DNA from: Chitinophaga pendula
Lineage (GTDB): Bacteria; Bacteroidota; Bacteroidia; Chitinophagales; Chitinophagaceae
Reading direction: 5' to 3'
Length of the DNA stretch: 64,000 nucleotides
Assembly (NCBI RefSeq): GCF_020386615.1
Contig: NZ_CP077769.1
Location: forward strand, 5,691,501 to 5,755,500
Below, one piece after another: positions 29,410 through 36,834 of this stretch. The notes under the pieces were generated by a model. The model had not been told where the DNA came from, made no database searches, and was given only the letters and a program-made list of their open reading frames with translations. Position 1 is the stretch's first letter. Every line of letters begins with the position of its first letter. The position numbers and the translations under genes were made by a program.

Positions 29410-31176
29410 CTATACGGCCGGGCCCGCTTTGGTGAATTGCATGGCATGCAACTTGGCATAGAAGCCCTCCAGTTTCAGCAATTCCTCATGGTTGCCCATT
29501 TCCTTGATCTCTCCTTTGTCGAGCACAATGATCTTATCTGCCTTACTGATAGTAGACAGGCGGTGTGCGATGACGATAGCGGTACGATCTGAGATCAGCT
29601 TATCGATCGCATTTTGTATAAGTTGTTCAGATTCAGTATCTACAGAAGAAGTGGCCTCATCCAGTATGAGGATGGCGGGATCATACAGCAATGCCCGTAC
29701 AAAAGAGATCAGCTGCCGTTGTCCGAGGGAGAGGGTGCTCCCTCTTTCCATAACGAGGTAGTCGTATCCGCCCGGCAATTGCATGATAAAATCGTGCATA
29801 CCGATCAGTCGGGCGGCTTCTTCTACCTGCTGCCGGCTGATGCCCGGATTACGAAGAGTGATGTTCTCATACACGGAGCCGGAGAACAGGAATACGTCCT
29901 GCAATACGACCCCAATCCTGCTACGTAAGGCAGATAGTTCATAATCCTGGATGTTGACCCCGTCCAGTTTGATCTGGCCTTTATTGATCTCATACAGCCT
30001 GTTGAGGATACTGATGATGGTTGTTTTACCGGAACCGGTATGCCCTACTATGGCGACCGTCTCTCCCGCATTTACACTAAAGTTAATATCTTTTAATACG
30101 TAATGCTCTTCTTTATAAGCAAAGTATACATGTTCGAAATCCAGGCTCCCTTTGGTTACCGGGGTGGTATGGGTACCTTTATTGGGCATGTAATCGTCAC
30201 TATCCAATACTTTGAAGACCCGTTCACTGGCTACCATCCCCATCTGCAGGGTATTGAATTTATCTGCCAGCACGCGTAGCGGACGGAACAGCATGTTGAG
30301 GTACATAATGAAAGCGATCATTACCCCCTGGGTCACTTCATAGTTGAGGACCTTATTAGCGCCCCACCATACCATGAGGCCGAGTGAAATAGCCAGGATG
30401 ATCTCCACTACTGGAAAGAATACGGAATAGGCAAATATGGCATCGATGTTTGCTTTCCGGTGTTCTTTGTTGATGGTCCGGAAGCGCGCATGTTCTCTTT
30501 TTTCCGCGGAGAAGGCCTGTACTACGACCATGCCGGTCAGGTGTTCTTGAACGAAAGCGTTCAGGGCGGACACGGCATTACGCACCTGGTGGAAGGATTT
30601 GTTAACGCTCTCTTTGAACAGGTAGGTAGCAAAAATGAGTACCGGGAAAGGTGACAGGCTGATCAGGGTCAGCCGCCAGTCTTCGTAAGCCATTACCCCG
30701 AGGATGGCCACGATCATCAACAGATCGGCCACAATAGAGATGATACCTTCTGAGAATACGTCGTTGATAGCTTCAATATCATTGATCGTACGGGTGGTTA
30801 AGGTTCCGATCGGTGTTTTGTCAAAAAAGCCCAGGTTCAGGTGCACTACCTTTTTAAAAACCGCCACTCGCAGGTCTTTGATCACGGATTGCCCCAGCCA
30901 GTTTGTCAGGTAGGAAAAGAAAAACCGTACGGCTGTTTCGAGGAGTAGTAATACCACCTGTACGATTGTCACGATGATCAGCATCTGCATCCACTGGTTG
31001 GTGATATATTTATCTACCGTCAGCTGGATGAGGTAAGGGCGTATAGGCGACAGGAGGGCCAATACGACCGTTAAAAATATAGAGGTGTAGAATGATCTTC
31101 GGTAGGGCGCTGCAAATGAGAATATGCGCCGCAATAAACTGAAGTCAAAAACTTTTTTTTGCGCTGAGTTGTCCAA
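29410..31176 (-). CDS. ABC exporter half-transporter (MsbA/multidrug type)
   Basis: A 588-aa protein with an N-terminal six-helix membrane domain (about 20-320) fused to a nucleotide-binding domain (about 345-588). Motifs: Walker A GHTGSGKTT at 378-386, Q-loop VLQD near 424-427, signature LSLGQ at 482-486 (the third residue is L instead of the common G), Walker B ILILDE at 502-507, D-loop SSVD, and the switch histidine H538 (IAHRL). It would act as a homodimer exporting a lipid or hydrophobic compound across the inner membrane. The substrate is unknown. It is monocistronic, with its own promoter and terminator. Confidence 0.92.
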   Translation of the reverse strand: MDNSAQKKVFDFSLLRRIFSFAAPYRRSFYTSIFLTVVLALLSPIRPYLIQLTVDKYITNQWMQMLIIVTIVQVVLLLLETAVRFFFSYLTNWLGQSVIKDLRVAVFKKVVHLNLGFFDKTPIGTLTTRTINDIEAINDVFSEGIISIVADLLMIVAILGVMAYEDWRLTLISLSPFPVLIFATYLFKESVNKSFHQVRNAVSALNAFVQEHLTGMVVVQAFSAEKREHARFRTINKEHRKANIDAIFAYSVFFPVVEIILAISLGLMVWWGANKVLNYEVTQGVMIAFIMYLNMLFRPLRVLADKFNTLQMGMVASERVFKVLDSDDYMPNKGTHTTPVTKGSLDFEHVYFAYKEEHYVLKDINFSVNAGETVAIVGHTGSGKTTIISILNRLYEINKGQIKLDGVNIQDYELSALRSRIGVVLQDVFLFSGSVYENITLRNPGISRQQVEEAARLIGMHDFIMQLPGGYDYLVMERGSTLSLGQRQLISFVRALLYDPAILILDEATSSVDTESEQLIQNAIDKLISDRTAIVIAHRLSTISKADKIIVLDKGEIKEMGNHEELLKLEGFYAKLHAMQFTKAGPAV

Positions 31177-31235
31177 GGAATCCAGGTTTCAATTTCCAAA
31201 AATGCTGCCGTTCATAGCCGAAACGAAAGCGCTAA

Positions 31236-31264
31236 CAAACCTACTGCTTTTTACGGAATGCAAA
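31236..31264 (-). promoter_or_regulatory. Promoter of the ABC exporter gene
   Basis: On the minus strand TTTG (31264-31261), a 17-nt spacer and TAGGTTTG (31243-31236), a good match to the Bacteroidetes -33/-7 promoter, about 60 nt upstream of the ATG at 31176. Confidence 0.65.
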
Positions 31265-31533
31265 AAAGAGAGAAAGTAGCAACGGTTAACAACCAACCCA
31301 TTATTATAATAAATATATAAGATTAATGGCGCAATGAAGGCAAAAAAAATGCGATCTGCTTATCGAATATACATGCAGGTGTATCCTGCATGCGAAGGCT
31401 AGATAAATTTACCATGCACATCCCCCCTTTATCAGGAATAATTCCCTGTACGTTGAATCAAAAATTCGCCCAGTGTTCCGTATTATTTTTTTGTGATCAC
31501 CCAACATCATTTAATCATCAACAATAATCAACT
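31265..31533. other. AT-rich intergenic region
   Basis: No gene is seen. A small hairpin (atgcaggtgtatcctgcat, 31373-31391) is the only structure noted. Confidence 0.4.
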
Positions 31534-31877
31534 ATGAAAACGTGCGTGAAACCGACCCTTATCGCAGTATCCCTATTCTGATCTCTTTTCTGCCCGATCC
31601 CAATTTTGCTGTTGAGCTTTGCGTCATATGGTGAAAACACCTGGGTGGTGTTGGCGGCGCCATCATGGAAGAAAACATTACAGTAAACGGTGGCGCATTT
31701 GCGACCTGCTTGTTTACACAAATCTATGCGCCGTCCTTCGTATTCAGAGATCGTAACAAAGTATCTTTCGAAGGTAGCGGCGTAGTTCCTGACATTGAAG
31801 TAAAATACAATGCAGATGCGGTGACAGCGGGTAGAGGCCCTCAGCCGGAAGCGGCTATTATTGCGTTGACCACATAG
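31534..31877 (+). pseudogene. Remnant of an S41 (tricorn/CTP-type) peptidase
   Basis: Two pieces of one decayed gene. At 31534 an ATG opens a 15-codon signal-peptide-like start (MKTCVKPTLIAVSLF) that ends at a TGA. About 80 nt further the frame GGVGGAIMEENITVNGGAFA begins and runs to 31877. Its second half, FEGSGVVPDIEVKYNADAVT then AGRGPQPEAAIIALT, looks like the C-terminal end of S41 serine peptidases (GVxPDIxV, then G-x-DPQLEAAI). The central catalytic domain is gone, which points to an internal deletion. The gene family is my recognition of motifs; the N-terminal piece may belong to the same gene but that is inferred. Confidence 0.65.
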
Positions 31878-31901
31878 GATTTTAGTTGCTGATGAAAAGT
31901 C

Positions 31902-31937
31902 AAGCGGCTGTCTTCTGTTGATGGCAGCCACTTTTTA
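31902..31937 (+). terminator. Hairpin after the peptidase remnant
   Basis: A 9-bp stem (aagcggctg / cagccactt, one mismatch) followed by a T run, just past the remnant's stop codon. Confidence 0.5.
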
Positions 31938-31938
31938 T

Positions 31939-32091
31939 TTACATCTGTTCATCTAATTGTGACAAGTACTGTTGGAGCCATTCTATCATGTTATTTATTT
32001 CCTGTTGTTGTTTCTCCTGGTACGTGTCCGGACAAACAGCCCTATAAAAAGGAAACACCGCAGTAACGGCATAGATCAGTATGATCATCAT
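31939..32091 (-). CDS. Possible 50-aa membrane peptide
   Basis: A short frame encoding 50 residues: an N-terminal hydrophobic segment (MMIILIYAVTAVFPFY) followed by a polar, glutamine-rich helix (YQEKQQQEINNMIEWLQQYL). The layout, a membrane anchor plus an amphipathic or coiled-coil tail, is protein-like rather than random. It is closed by a stop codon 18 nt upstream of the putative start. No homologue is recognised and no clear promoter was found. It lies between the peptidase remnant and the DUF4157 gene. It may be a real small gene or chance. Confidence 0.35.
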   Translation of the reverse strand: MMIILIYAVTAVFPFYRAVCPDTYQEKQQQEINNMIEWLQQYLSQLDEQM

Positions 32092-32259
32092 CAAGCTTAG
32101 CCCCGACAGTGGCCATTGTTAATGGTTTTACTTTAGATATGGATATGGAGGAAATGTTACAATACTGGTACTATAATTTTTCAATAGCATAGTTTCACTT
32201 CCCTAACCTTTGCCAACAAATAAATAATATTTGAACATCCATATAGGTGGTTACTTTCT

Positions 32260-34104
32260 TTACCCTATTCTGTGGATAAGTTCATCCAGGTGCTGATCTG
32301 TTTTCTTATCGAACTTACTTCTTACTTCTTCATAAACGGCTTTATTAGCAGTCATAATAAACAGCGCTACCCTAAAAGGATCGTTTTCTACTAACTTCAG
32401 GGCTGTTTCAGGAGTACTGAAAAAATGTATGGTCGTGGAAAGAAATTCCGTACCACCCCTGCGATCTGAAAGGGAATGATAGCTTGATTCATCGGTGCTG
32501 CTATTTGCCATCACAAAGTGATTGATCGCATTACCAGCCGCCTCATTTCCGAAGGCATTAGGAACTGACAATGCAGCCATTTTCAATAGGGATTTCGACG
32601 GTGTAATACCCAATTCGGGATTCTCTGTGTCGTACCCGGTTTCGTTATTCTCCCGACCGACCAGACTACCCTGGCCGACCTTTCGTAAGTTATCCCCCTT
32701 GCTTCGGGCTCTCAGGAAATTGTGTAATGAAGCGAAATCCAATGGTGACAAGTTATTCTCCAAATGATGGCCTAACTCATGTAAGAGCACTCCCCTGGTA
32801 GCAACCGTCCCAACATGTAATATGCCATCTAATCTCCCTCCTTCTTCTTTTGCATTCATACCCATCGCCGACACGGGATCTAACTTATTTCTTTTCACAC
32901 CTACATTGGTAACTTTGGTTGTCACCAGTTTATTAAACATCCTCCTGGCCTCCTCCGCATGTTGGGGAACTTTTCCCGGAAGATATTGCAGATTTCCCCC
33001 TCCAGCGCTACTACTTCCGTCCTGGGCTGCCTTGTGTAACCCACCTTTAAAAATCATCTGTATATAATCCGTACTCTTTAACACCTCACTAAGATCATTT
33101 TTGTATGCCGCTGCTTTCCGCTGGTGATCACCAGGTTTTGCAATCTGATCCTTAAAATGCTCACTAAATACTTTCCCCGATTCCAATGGTTGCTTTTCAG
33201 CCTTTAGCTTTTCTGCATGGGAAAGCATACCAATTGTTTCATTTTGCTCGGTGATATCCGTTTTCCAAAGTCGATAAGCCATTTGATCAAATGGCCCCGG
33301 CATACTTTGACCTGTGACATTGGAAGGAGGACCGAACATAGCATTCCTTCCGTAATTCAATGCATTTTGAACACCATACCCTCCTACCAGCCCCGCAACA
33401 CCTCCAACAACGCCACCTATTGCTCCTCCTGCCAAACTGCCCAGCATACCAAACGACGATCCTAAAGCCGCACCAGTAACAGCTCCCTTATATATACCGG
33501 CCAATGGTACTGCTGCGCTCAGCAAGTCCCTTGTTATACCGAAAATCCCCTGTACCGTCGGATTGCTCACCGATTGCTGCTTCAACACTCCCACCTGCGC
33601 AACACCGCTCAATGCTTGTCGCCCCATTACATCCGCCTCCTGCTCCAGCCCTACATCATCATTGATCGGCCTAGCTCCCTTTCGCTGTATAGTAGGCTGT
33701 ACCCTCCCCTGCTTTTGCTGCACCACATGCCAGGCCTCATGTGGCAAGTGCTTTTCCTGACCGGGCCCTATATGTATATCTGTACCTTGCGCATAAGCCA
33801 ACGCCTGCAACTGCGCGGGTTTATCAGAGCTATAATGGACCTTCACATCGTCCATCGAGAAACCTGATGTCGCCTCAATACCTGTCTTTAACTGATCAGG
33901 CAGGCCGGTATTGTTAGGTCGGTAAGGACCAGCAGCCCTCAACTGAAAAGGCTTTGACTGCTCTTCTCTTTCTTCTGCGCTGTCATTTGAGGAATTAGCC
34001 ATCTTCTGTATAGCTACCGCCGGCATCGACTTACCAGCATTTCCTTGTTCACGGATAACATTCTTTTCATCAGCTTGCTGTGTAACAGTCTTTTGAGAGA
34101 ACAT
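32260..34104 (-). CDS. DUF4157 protein with a second C-terminal zinc-metallopeptidase motif
   Basis: A 614-aa protein. Residues about 66-145 are a DUF4157 domain (GLPDQLKTGIEATSGFSMDD, then the HExxH motif HEAWH at 122-126). About 185-245 is a glycine/alanine-rich hydrophobic stretch (GSLAGGAIGGVVGGVAGLVG) that could insert into membranes. A second HExxH, HELGH at 442-446, lies in the C-terminal region, with a candidate third ligand E553 in GTEFLSTTIHFF. DUF4157 often marks N-termini of effectors loaded into extracellular contractile injection systems (family knowledge). There is no signal peptide, fitting that route or lysis-dependent release. No contractile-system genes are in the window and no obvious immunity gene is adjacent. 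Confidence 0.8.
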   Translation of the reverse strand: MFSQKTVTQQADEKNVIREQGNAGKSMPAVAIQKMANSSNDSAEEREEQSKPFQLRAAGPYRPNNTGLPDQLKTGIEATSGFSMDDVKVHYSSDKPAQLQALAYAQGTDIHIGPGQEKHLPHEAWHVVQQKQGRVQPTIQRKGARPINDDVGLEQEADVMGRQALSGVAQVGVLKQQSVSNPTVQGIFGITRDLLSAAVPLAGIYKGAVTGAALGSSFGMLGSLAGGAIGGVVGGVAGLVGGYGVQNALNYGRNAMFGPPSNVTGQSMPGPFDQMAYRLWKTDITEQNETIGMLSHAEKLKAEKQPLESGKVFSEHFKDQIAKPGDHQRKAAAYKNDLSEVLKSTDYIQMIFKGGLHKAAQDGSSSAGGGNLQYLPGKVPQHAEEARRMFNKLVTTKVTNVGVKRNKLDPVSAMGMNAKEEGGRLDGILHVGTVATRGVLLHELGHHLENNLSPLDFASLHNFLRARSKGDNLRKVGQGSLVGRENNETGYDTENPELGITPSKSLLKMAALSVPNAFGNEAAGNAINHFVMANSSTDESSYHSLSDRRGGTEFLSTTIHFFSTPETALKLVENDPFRVALFIMTANKAVYEEVRSKFDKKTDQHLDELIHRIG

Positions 34105-34318
34105 AACTTAATGGTTAAGGGATTGGATATAAGGGATATTCAGCTATTCTTCCAGGATACTTTACTACTAATTTAGTATTATTTGAGGTTTCATAATAGG
34201 GTATTTTTACGGGGAGTTATAGGAGGTTATAGAATGCCAAGTACCTTTAAGCCAGAAATTGTATTATCAGCATCACTGAAATTAGAGAAGCTTTTTAATT
34301 TTCTTCCAAGAAGAAAAT

Positions 34319-34653
34319 AACTACGAAACTCTTTCAATCCTGCAGTCAAAATGTTATCTGCCAAGCGATGCAAAAAGAAGTCGTTGCCGGTATACACACC
34401 TCTAACGGAAACCTTCCATCTACGCCTTAATCAAGATCGCACACCTCTTCGGCATCACCATCGATGAACTTATCAACACGAACAGCTAGATACCCCAGGA
34501 GGTCAAAGTAGAAAATAAAACAATCTATGAGAAGCCAAGGCTCATCGAGCAACTCGACGAAGAGGACAAGCAATACTATACCGCATCATCGATACCACGC
34601 TCACCATCTCCAAGTTCAAAGACTTCTTTAAAAAGAACTTAGAAAACTCATAA
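34319..34653 (+). pseudogene. Degraded XRE-family HTH regulator
   Basis: A broken gene with two recognisable parts. From 34406 the frame reads RKPSIYALIKIAHLFGITID then ELINTNS and a TAG, the second half of a Cro/C1-type helix-turn-helix domain. After the stop the same frame continues EVKVENKTIYEKPRLIEQLD, then a one-base shift is needed to reach YRIIDTTLTISKFKDFFKKN, ending at 34653. Bacteroidetes XRE regulators have the same two-part layout (HTH, then a LIEQLDEEDK / KKFKDFF tail). At least two in-frame stops and one frameshift show it is dead. The upstream helices are too decayed to follow, so the left edge is approximate. Confidence 0.65.
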
Positions 34654-34680
34654 CGAACACATTATCAATATATAAAACTA

Positions 34681-34711
34681 AAATAGCCCCGACCGATGGC
34701 CGGGGCTATTT
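34681..34711. terminator. Hairpin bounding the toxin-tip region (left)
   Basis: An 11-bp stem aaatagccccg with its complement, extended by two pairs after one mismatch, followed by T-rich DNA. It is nearly the same sequence as the hairpin at 42191-42227. It lies downstream of the DUF433 gene on the minus strand. Confidence 0.75.
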
Positions 34712-34780
34712 TATATCTTACTTATACCTCAGTTATACCTTAGACGAACCTTAAGCGAACCTAAGGTGGACCTGAGCAGG
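34711..34780. repeat. 11-nt-period ACCT array
   Basis: ACCT begins at 34726, 34737, 34748, 34759 and 34770, exactly 11 nt apart, with a near match (ATCT) at 34715. Units read tatacctcagt, tataccttaga, cgaaccttaag, cgaacctaagg and tggacctgagc. It has the same period as the 2375-2529 array, and two units keep the TATACC form. Confidence 0.8.
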
Positions 34781-34826
34781 TAATTGACTAATTATCAATA
34801 CCTTAAAAGTACACAAACTGAATCAA

Positions 34827-35246
34827 TTAAATCTCATGCAATCTCTTTTCTACCCTCTCTGCTAGTAACCATCCCATAATACCAAACTCTGATTCTTCTA
34901 ACTCATCTAAAGAACCCAAGAAAAAAATTTTCCCGTCCCTTGAGATAGAAACTCCATTCTTCTCAACAAAATCATCCTTAATTGACTTCCATCCACTACT
35001 AATACTCCGTAAGATACAACCATCACAATACTGATCTGTTGGACTATTAAGATCATGGCATACTCTATTCTTGCAATAAGAAACAGCAGATACTAACTCC
35101 TCAAGCGATAATTCAAAATCTTCTAAAAAACTAGTAAGACTTATTGCATAATTCGCGTGAGATAAGGCACTAAACACAGTTAAGCGCCTTCCCTTAATAA
35201 CAGGCTGGCCAAAACCTCTATTAGCATTACGTTCTACAAAATCCAT
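34827..35246 (-). CDS. DUF433-domain protein, candidate immunity/antitoxin for the PIN-like Rhs tip
   Basis: A 139-aa protein. Residues 12-58 match DUF433 (GQPVIKGRRLTVFSALS, then FLEDFELSLEELVSAVSYCK), a VapB-like antitoxin-type winged helix. A C-terminal extension has a cysteine cluster C58-x4-C63-x10-C74-x2-C77 that could bind zinc. DUF433 proteins are classically encoded beside DUF5615 PIN-like toxins. Here the gene starts 6 nt after the stop of an Rhs fragment whose C-terminal end looks like DUF5615, so it should neutralise that toxin domain. Whether it also represses transcription is unknown. The neighbour relation makes the role fairly secure; the mechanism is inferred. Confidence 0.75.
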   Translation of the reverse strand: MDFVERNANRGFGQPVIKGRRLTVFSALSHANYAISLTSFLEDFELSLEELVSAVSYCKNRVCHDLNSPTDQYCDGCILRSISSGWKSIKDDFVEKNGVSISRDGKIFFLGSLDELEESEFGIMGWLLAERVEKRLHEI

Positions 35247-35252
35247 AATATC

Positions 35253-36140
35253 TTATTCGGGATTGGCTAAAGATACAACTTTACCAGGCTTTAATATTGA
35301 CGGATTGGCTTGTGATTTGGCATCCAAAGACTTCATTAAAGGAACAATTTGCTGATAATTCTGCTGCTGTTTGGAAGTGACCTTTATAGCTGTAACACCA
35401 TTATTTCCTCTGAAGTCTTTTATATTATTAGTAAGTATTATAGAATTTCCTTGTTGGGCATATTTAATAATATCTTCATCTAAAGTAACCTTAGGGAATC
35501 TCTTTACACTAAAACCAGCCTCCTCTAATGGTCTCATCAGTTTAGGCGACAAGTTATCGTCTACGATAAGCTCACGGCCACGTAATCTACTATTATACAT
35601 TGGAGGAATATCCAATGATTCACTCCCTGACACAGTAGTTACCCGCACCAATGGTCTTGTCACATCTGCTTTAATAGCAGTCTTAGGCATTTGAGGTGTT
35701 GAACTCACATGCACCTCTACCATAGGCTCTTGAGGCGCCCTTCTAAAGTTCCTGTTCGCACCTCCACCTGACATTAATCCCCCACTACGATATTCTGTAT
35801 ATGCTTTTCCACTAACTGCTAAAAATGATATTACCGCATCTCCATTTGTATAATTCTTCCTTTGTGCGGGGATTCCTGCGGCATTATACCAACCATGAGC
35901 TAAGTCGGAACCCGTTTTACTAGAAGCATTCCACCATTCTTTAATCTCAGGAATTATGCTACTGTAGCTAACAGGTATCCCGCCTTCTGCACCATCTATA
36001 TCTATTGCCCATATTGGAGTATTACTTGCGAACTGATAGGGAGTCAACTCTGGATATTGTTGTGTAAGTGGATCTATACTCAAAAACTTCCCAACCCTCG
36101 GATCATACACCCGCATCCCATAATCCTGCTGATTACCCAC
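35253..36140 (-). CDS. Displaced Rhs C-terminal tip with DUF5615/PIN-like toxin domain
   Basis: A 295-aa frame from a GTG at 36140. The same frame is open to 36233 and upstream still reads RYRYGFNGKENDDEVKG, so this is the 3' end of an Rhs gene rather than an intact gene. Residues 1-50 are the hyperconserved Rhs junction (YDPRVGKFLSIDPLTQQYPE). After a linker, residues about 188-253 resemble DUF5615/Mut7-C PIN-like nucleases (LIVDDNLSPKLMRPLEEAGF, then DEDIIKYAQQGNSIILTNNI). Acidic residues D194/D195, D221-D223 and D242 are present, but the usual TxD aspartate is N239. It probably acts as a ribonuclease when joined to a full-length Rhs gene. It has no signal peptide. Confidence 0.75.
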   Translation of the reverse strand: MGNQQDYGMRVYDPRVGKFLSIDPLTQQYPELTPYQFASNTPIWAIDIDGAEGGIPVSYSSIIPEIKEWWNASSKTGSDLAHGWYNAAGIPAQRKNYTNGDAVISFLAVSGKAYTEYRSGGLMSGGGANRNFRRAPQEPMVEVHVSSTPQMPKTAIKADVTRPLVRVTTVSGSESLDIPPMYNSRLRGRELIVDDNLSPKLMRPLEEAGFSVKRFPKVTLDEDIIKYAQQGNSIILTNNIKDFRGNNGVTAIKVTSKQQQNYQQIVPLMKSLDAKSQANPSILKPGKVVSLANPE

Positions 36141-36188
36141 TCCCTTGACCTCATCATCGTTCTCCTTCCCATTAAACCCATAACGATA
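36070..36188 (-). repeat. 119-bp Rhs junction repeat, copy III
   Basis: From ggatctatactcaaaaact to cataacgata, nearly identical to 37712-37830 and 43484-43602 and equal to them in length. It encodes the NGKEND...YDPRVGKFLSIDP junction before the variable toxin tip. Confidence 0.9.
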
Positions 36189-36268
36189 CCGACTCCCAAT
36201 ATATATTCGCGTCGCCAGTTGTAGGCCAATTCGCTAAAATAACTCAATTCATATTCTTTATATAAATC

Positions 36269-36300
36269 AAAACTCCAGGTCTCACTTAACCCGGAGTTTT
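36269..36300 (-). terminator. Terminator of the lipoprotein gene
   Basis: An 8-bp stem aaaactcc/ggagtttt extended inward after one mismatch, with T-rich flank on the minus strand, 43 nt after the lipoprotein stop. Confidence 0.6.
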
Positions 36301-36343
36301 AATTTACATATGATTTCACTCATAAAGCTAAATATTGCAACCA

Positions 36344-36826
36344 TTAATTAAAGGGTCGAATTATTGACTTCCTATAATCAGTAATAATTTCATAACTAGC
36401 TAATTTATAATCCCCAATTCTATCCAAAAACGATACTCGAATTGTCACTTTTAAAAGTTTATTATCTGGGCTTTCTTTTACTGAAATGGGAACATTTATA
36501 TAAGTGCGCTGCATTAAACCTAAACTATCTTTTTCAGCAAAAAAAACGGAGGTATCCGGTATCCCGTAAATAGTTAATATATCTGATGCTTTCTTAATCT
36601 CAAACCTGAATATTTCTTCATCTTTTCCTAAGTCAGCTAAACTAAACCCTAACATACTTTTTGCACTATCTACTTCATTGTTCTTTAAGTACTTCATAAA
36701 TTTATTAGCTGTATTGATTTTCACCTCATTCTTACGATCCTGAGAGCGACAGGAAACAATACAGAACAAAATAGTTACCATTATCAGGATGGAAGAATAT
36801 TTATATCTGTTGACCATATAAATCAT
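36344..36826 (-). CDS. Lipoprotein, candidate immunity protein for Rhs tip II
   Basis: A 160-aa protein with an N-terminal membrane segment (SSILIMVTILFCIVSC) and a lipobox ending at C26 (IVSC), so it should be a lipoprotein. The following RSQD sequence does not settle inner- or outer-membrane sorting. The mature part (about 130 aa) is alpha/beta and matches no family I recognise. It starts 8 nt after the stop of an Rhs tip fragment on the same strand, the position used by immunity genes in polymorphic toxin loci. A periplasmic lipoprotein would suit a toxin acting in the envelope. The immunity role rests on position only. Confidence 0.65.
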   Translation of the reverse strand: MIYMVNRYKYSSILIMVTILFCIVSCRSQDRKNEVKINTANKFMKYLKNNEVDSAKSMLGFSLADLGKDEEIFRFEIKKASDILTIYGIPDTSVFFAEKDSLGLMQRTYINVPISVKESPDNKLLKVTIRVSFLDRIGDYKLASYEIITDYRKSIIRPFN

Positions 36827-36834
36827 AATTATTT

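Noticed and set aside
34827..36140. A free-standing DUF5615-DUF433 toxin-antitoxin operon
   Set aside because: The toxin domain is in frame with the Rhs junction sequence and shares the 119-bp repeat with the full-length Rhs gene, so it is a displaced Rhs tip.
36204..36300. A minus-strand frame reading SFDLYKEYELSYFSELAYNW that could be the end of another immunity gene
   Set aside because: It begins inside the lipoprotein gene's terminator, has no start codon, and runs out of frame into the Rhs junction; too short and too entangled to support.
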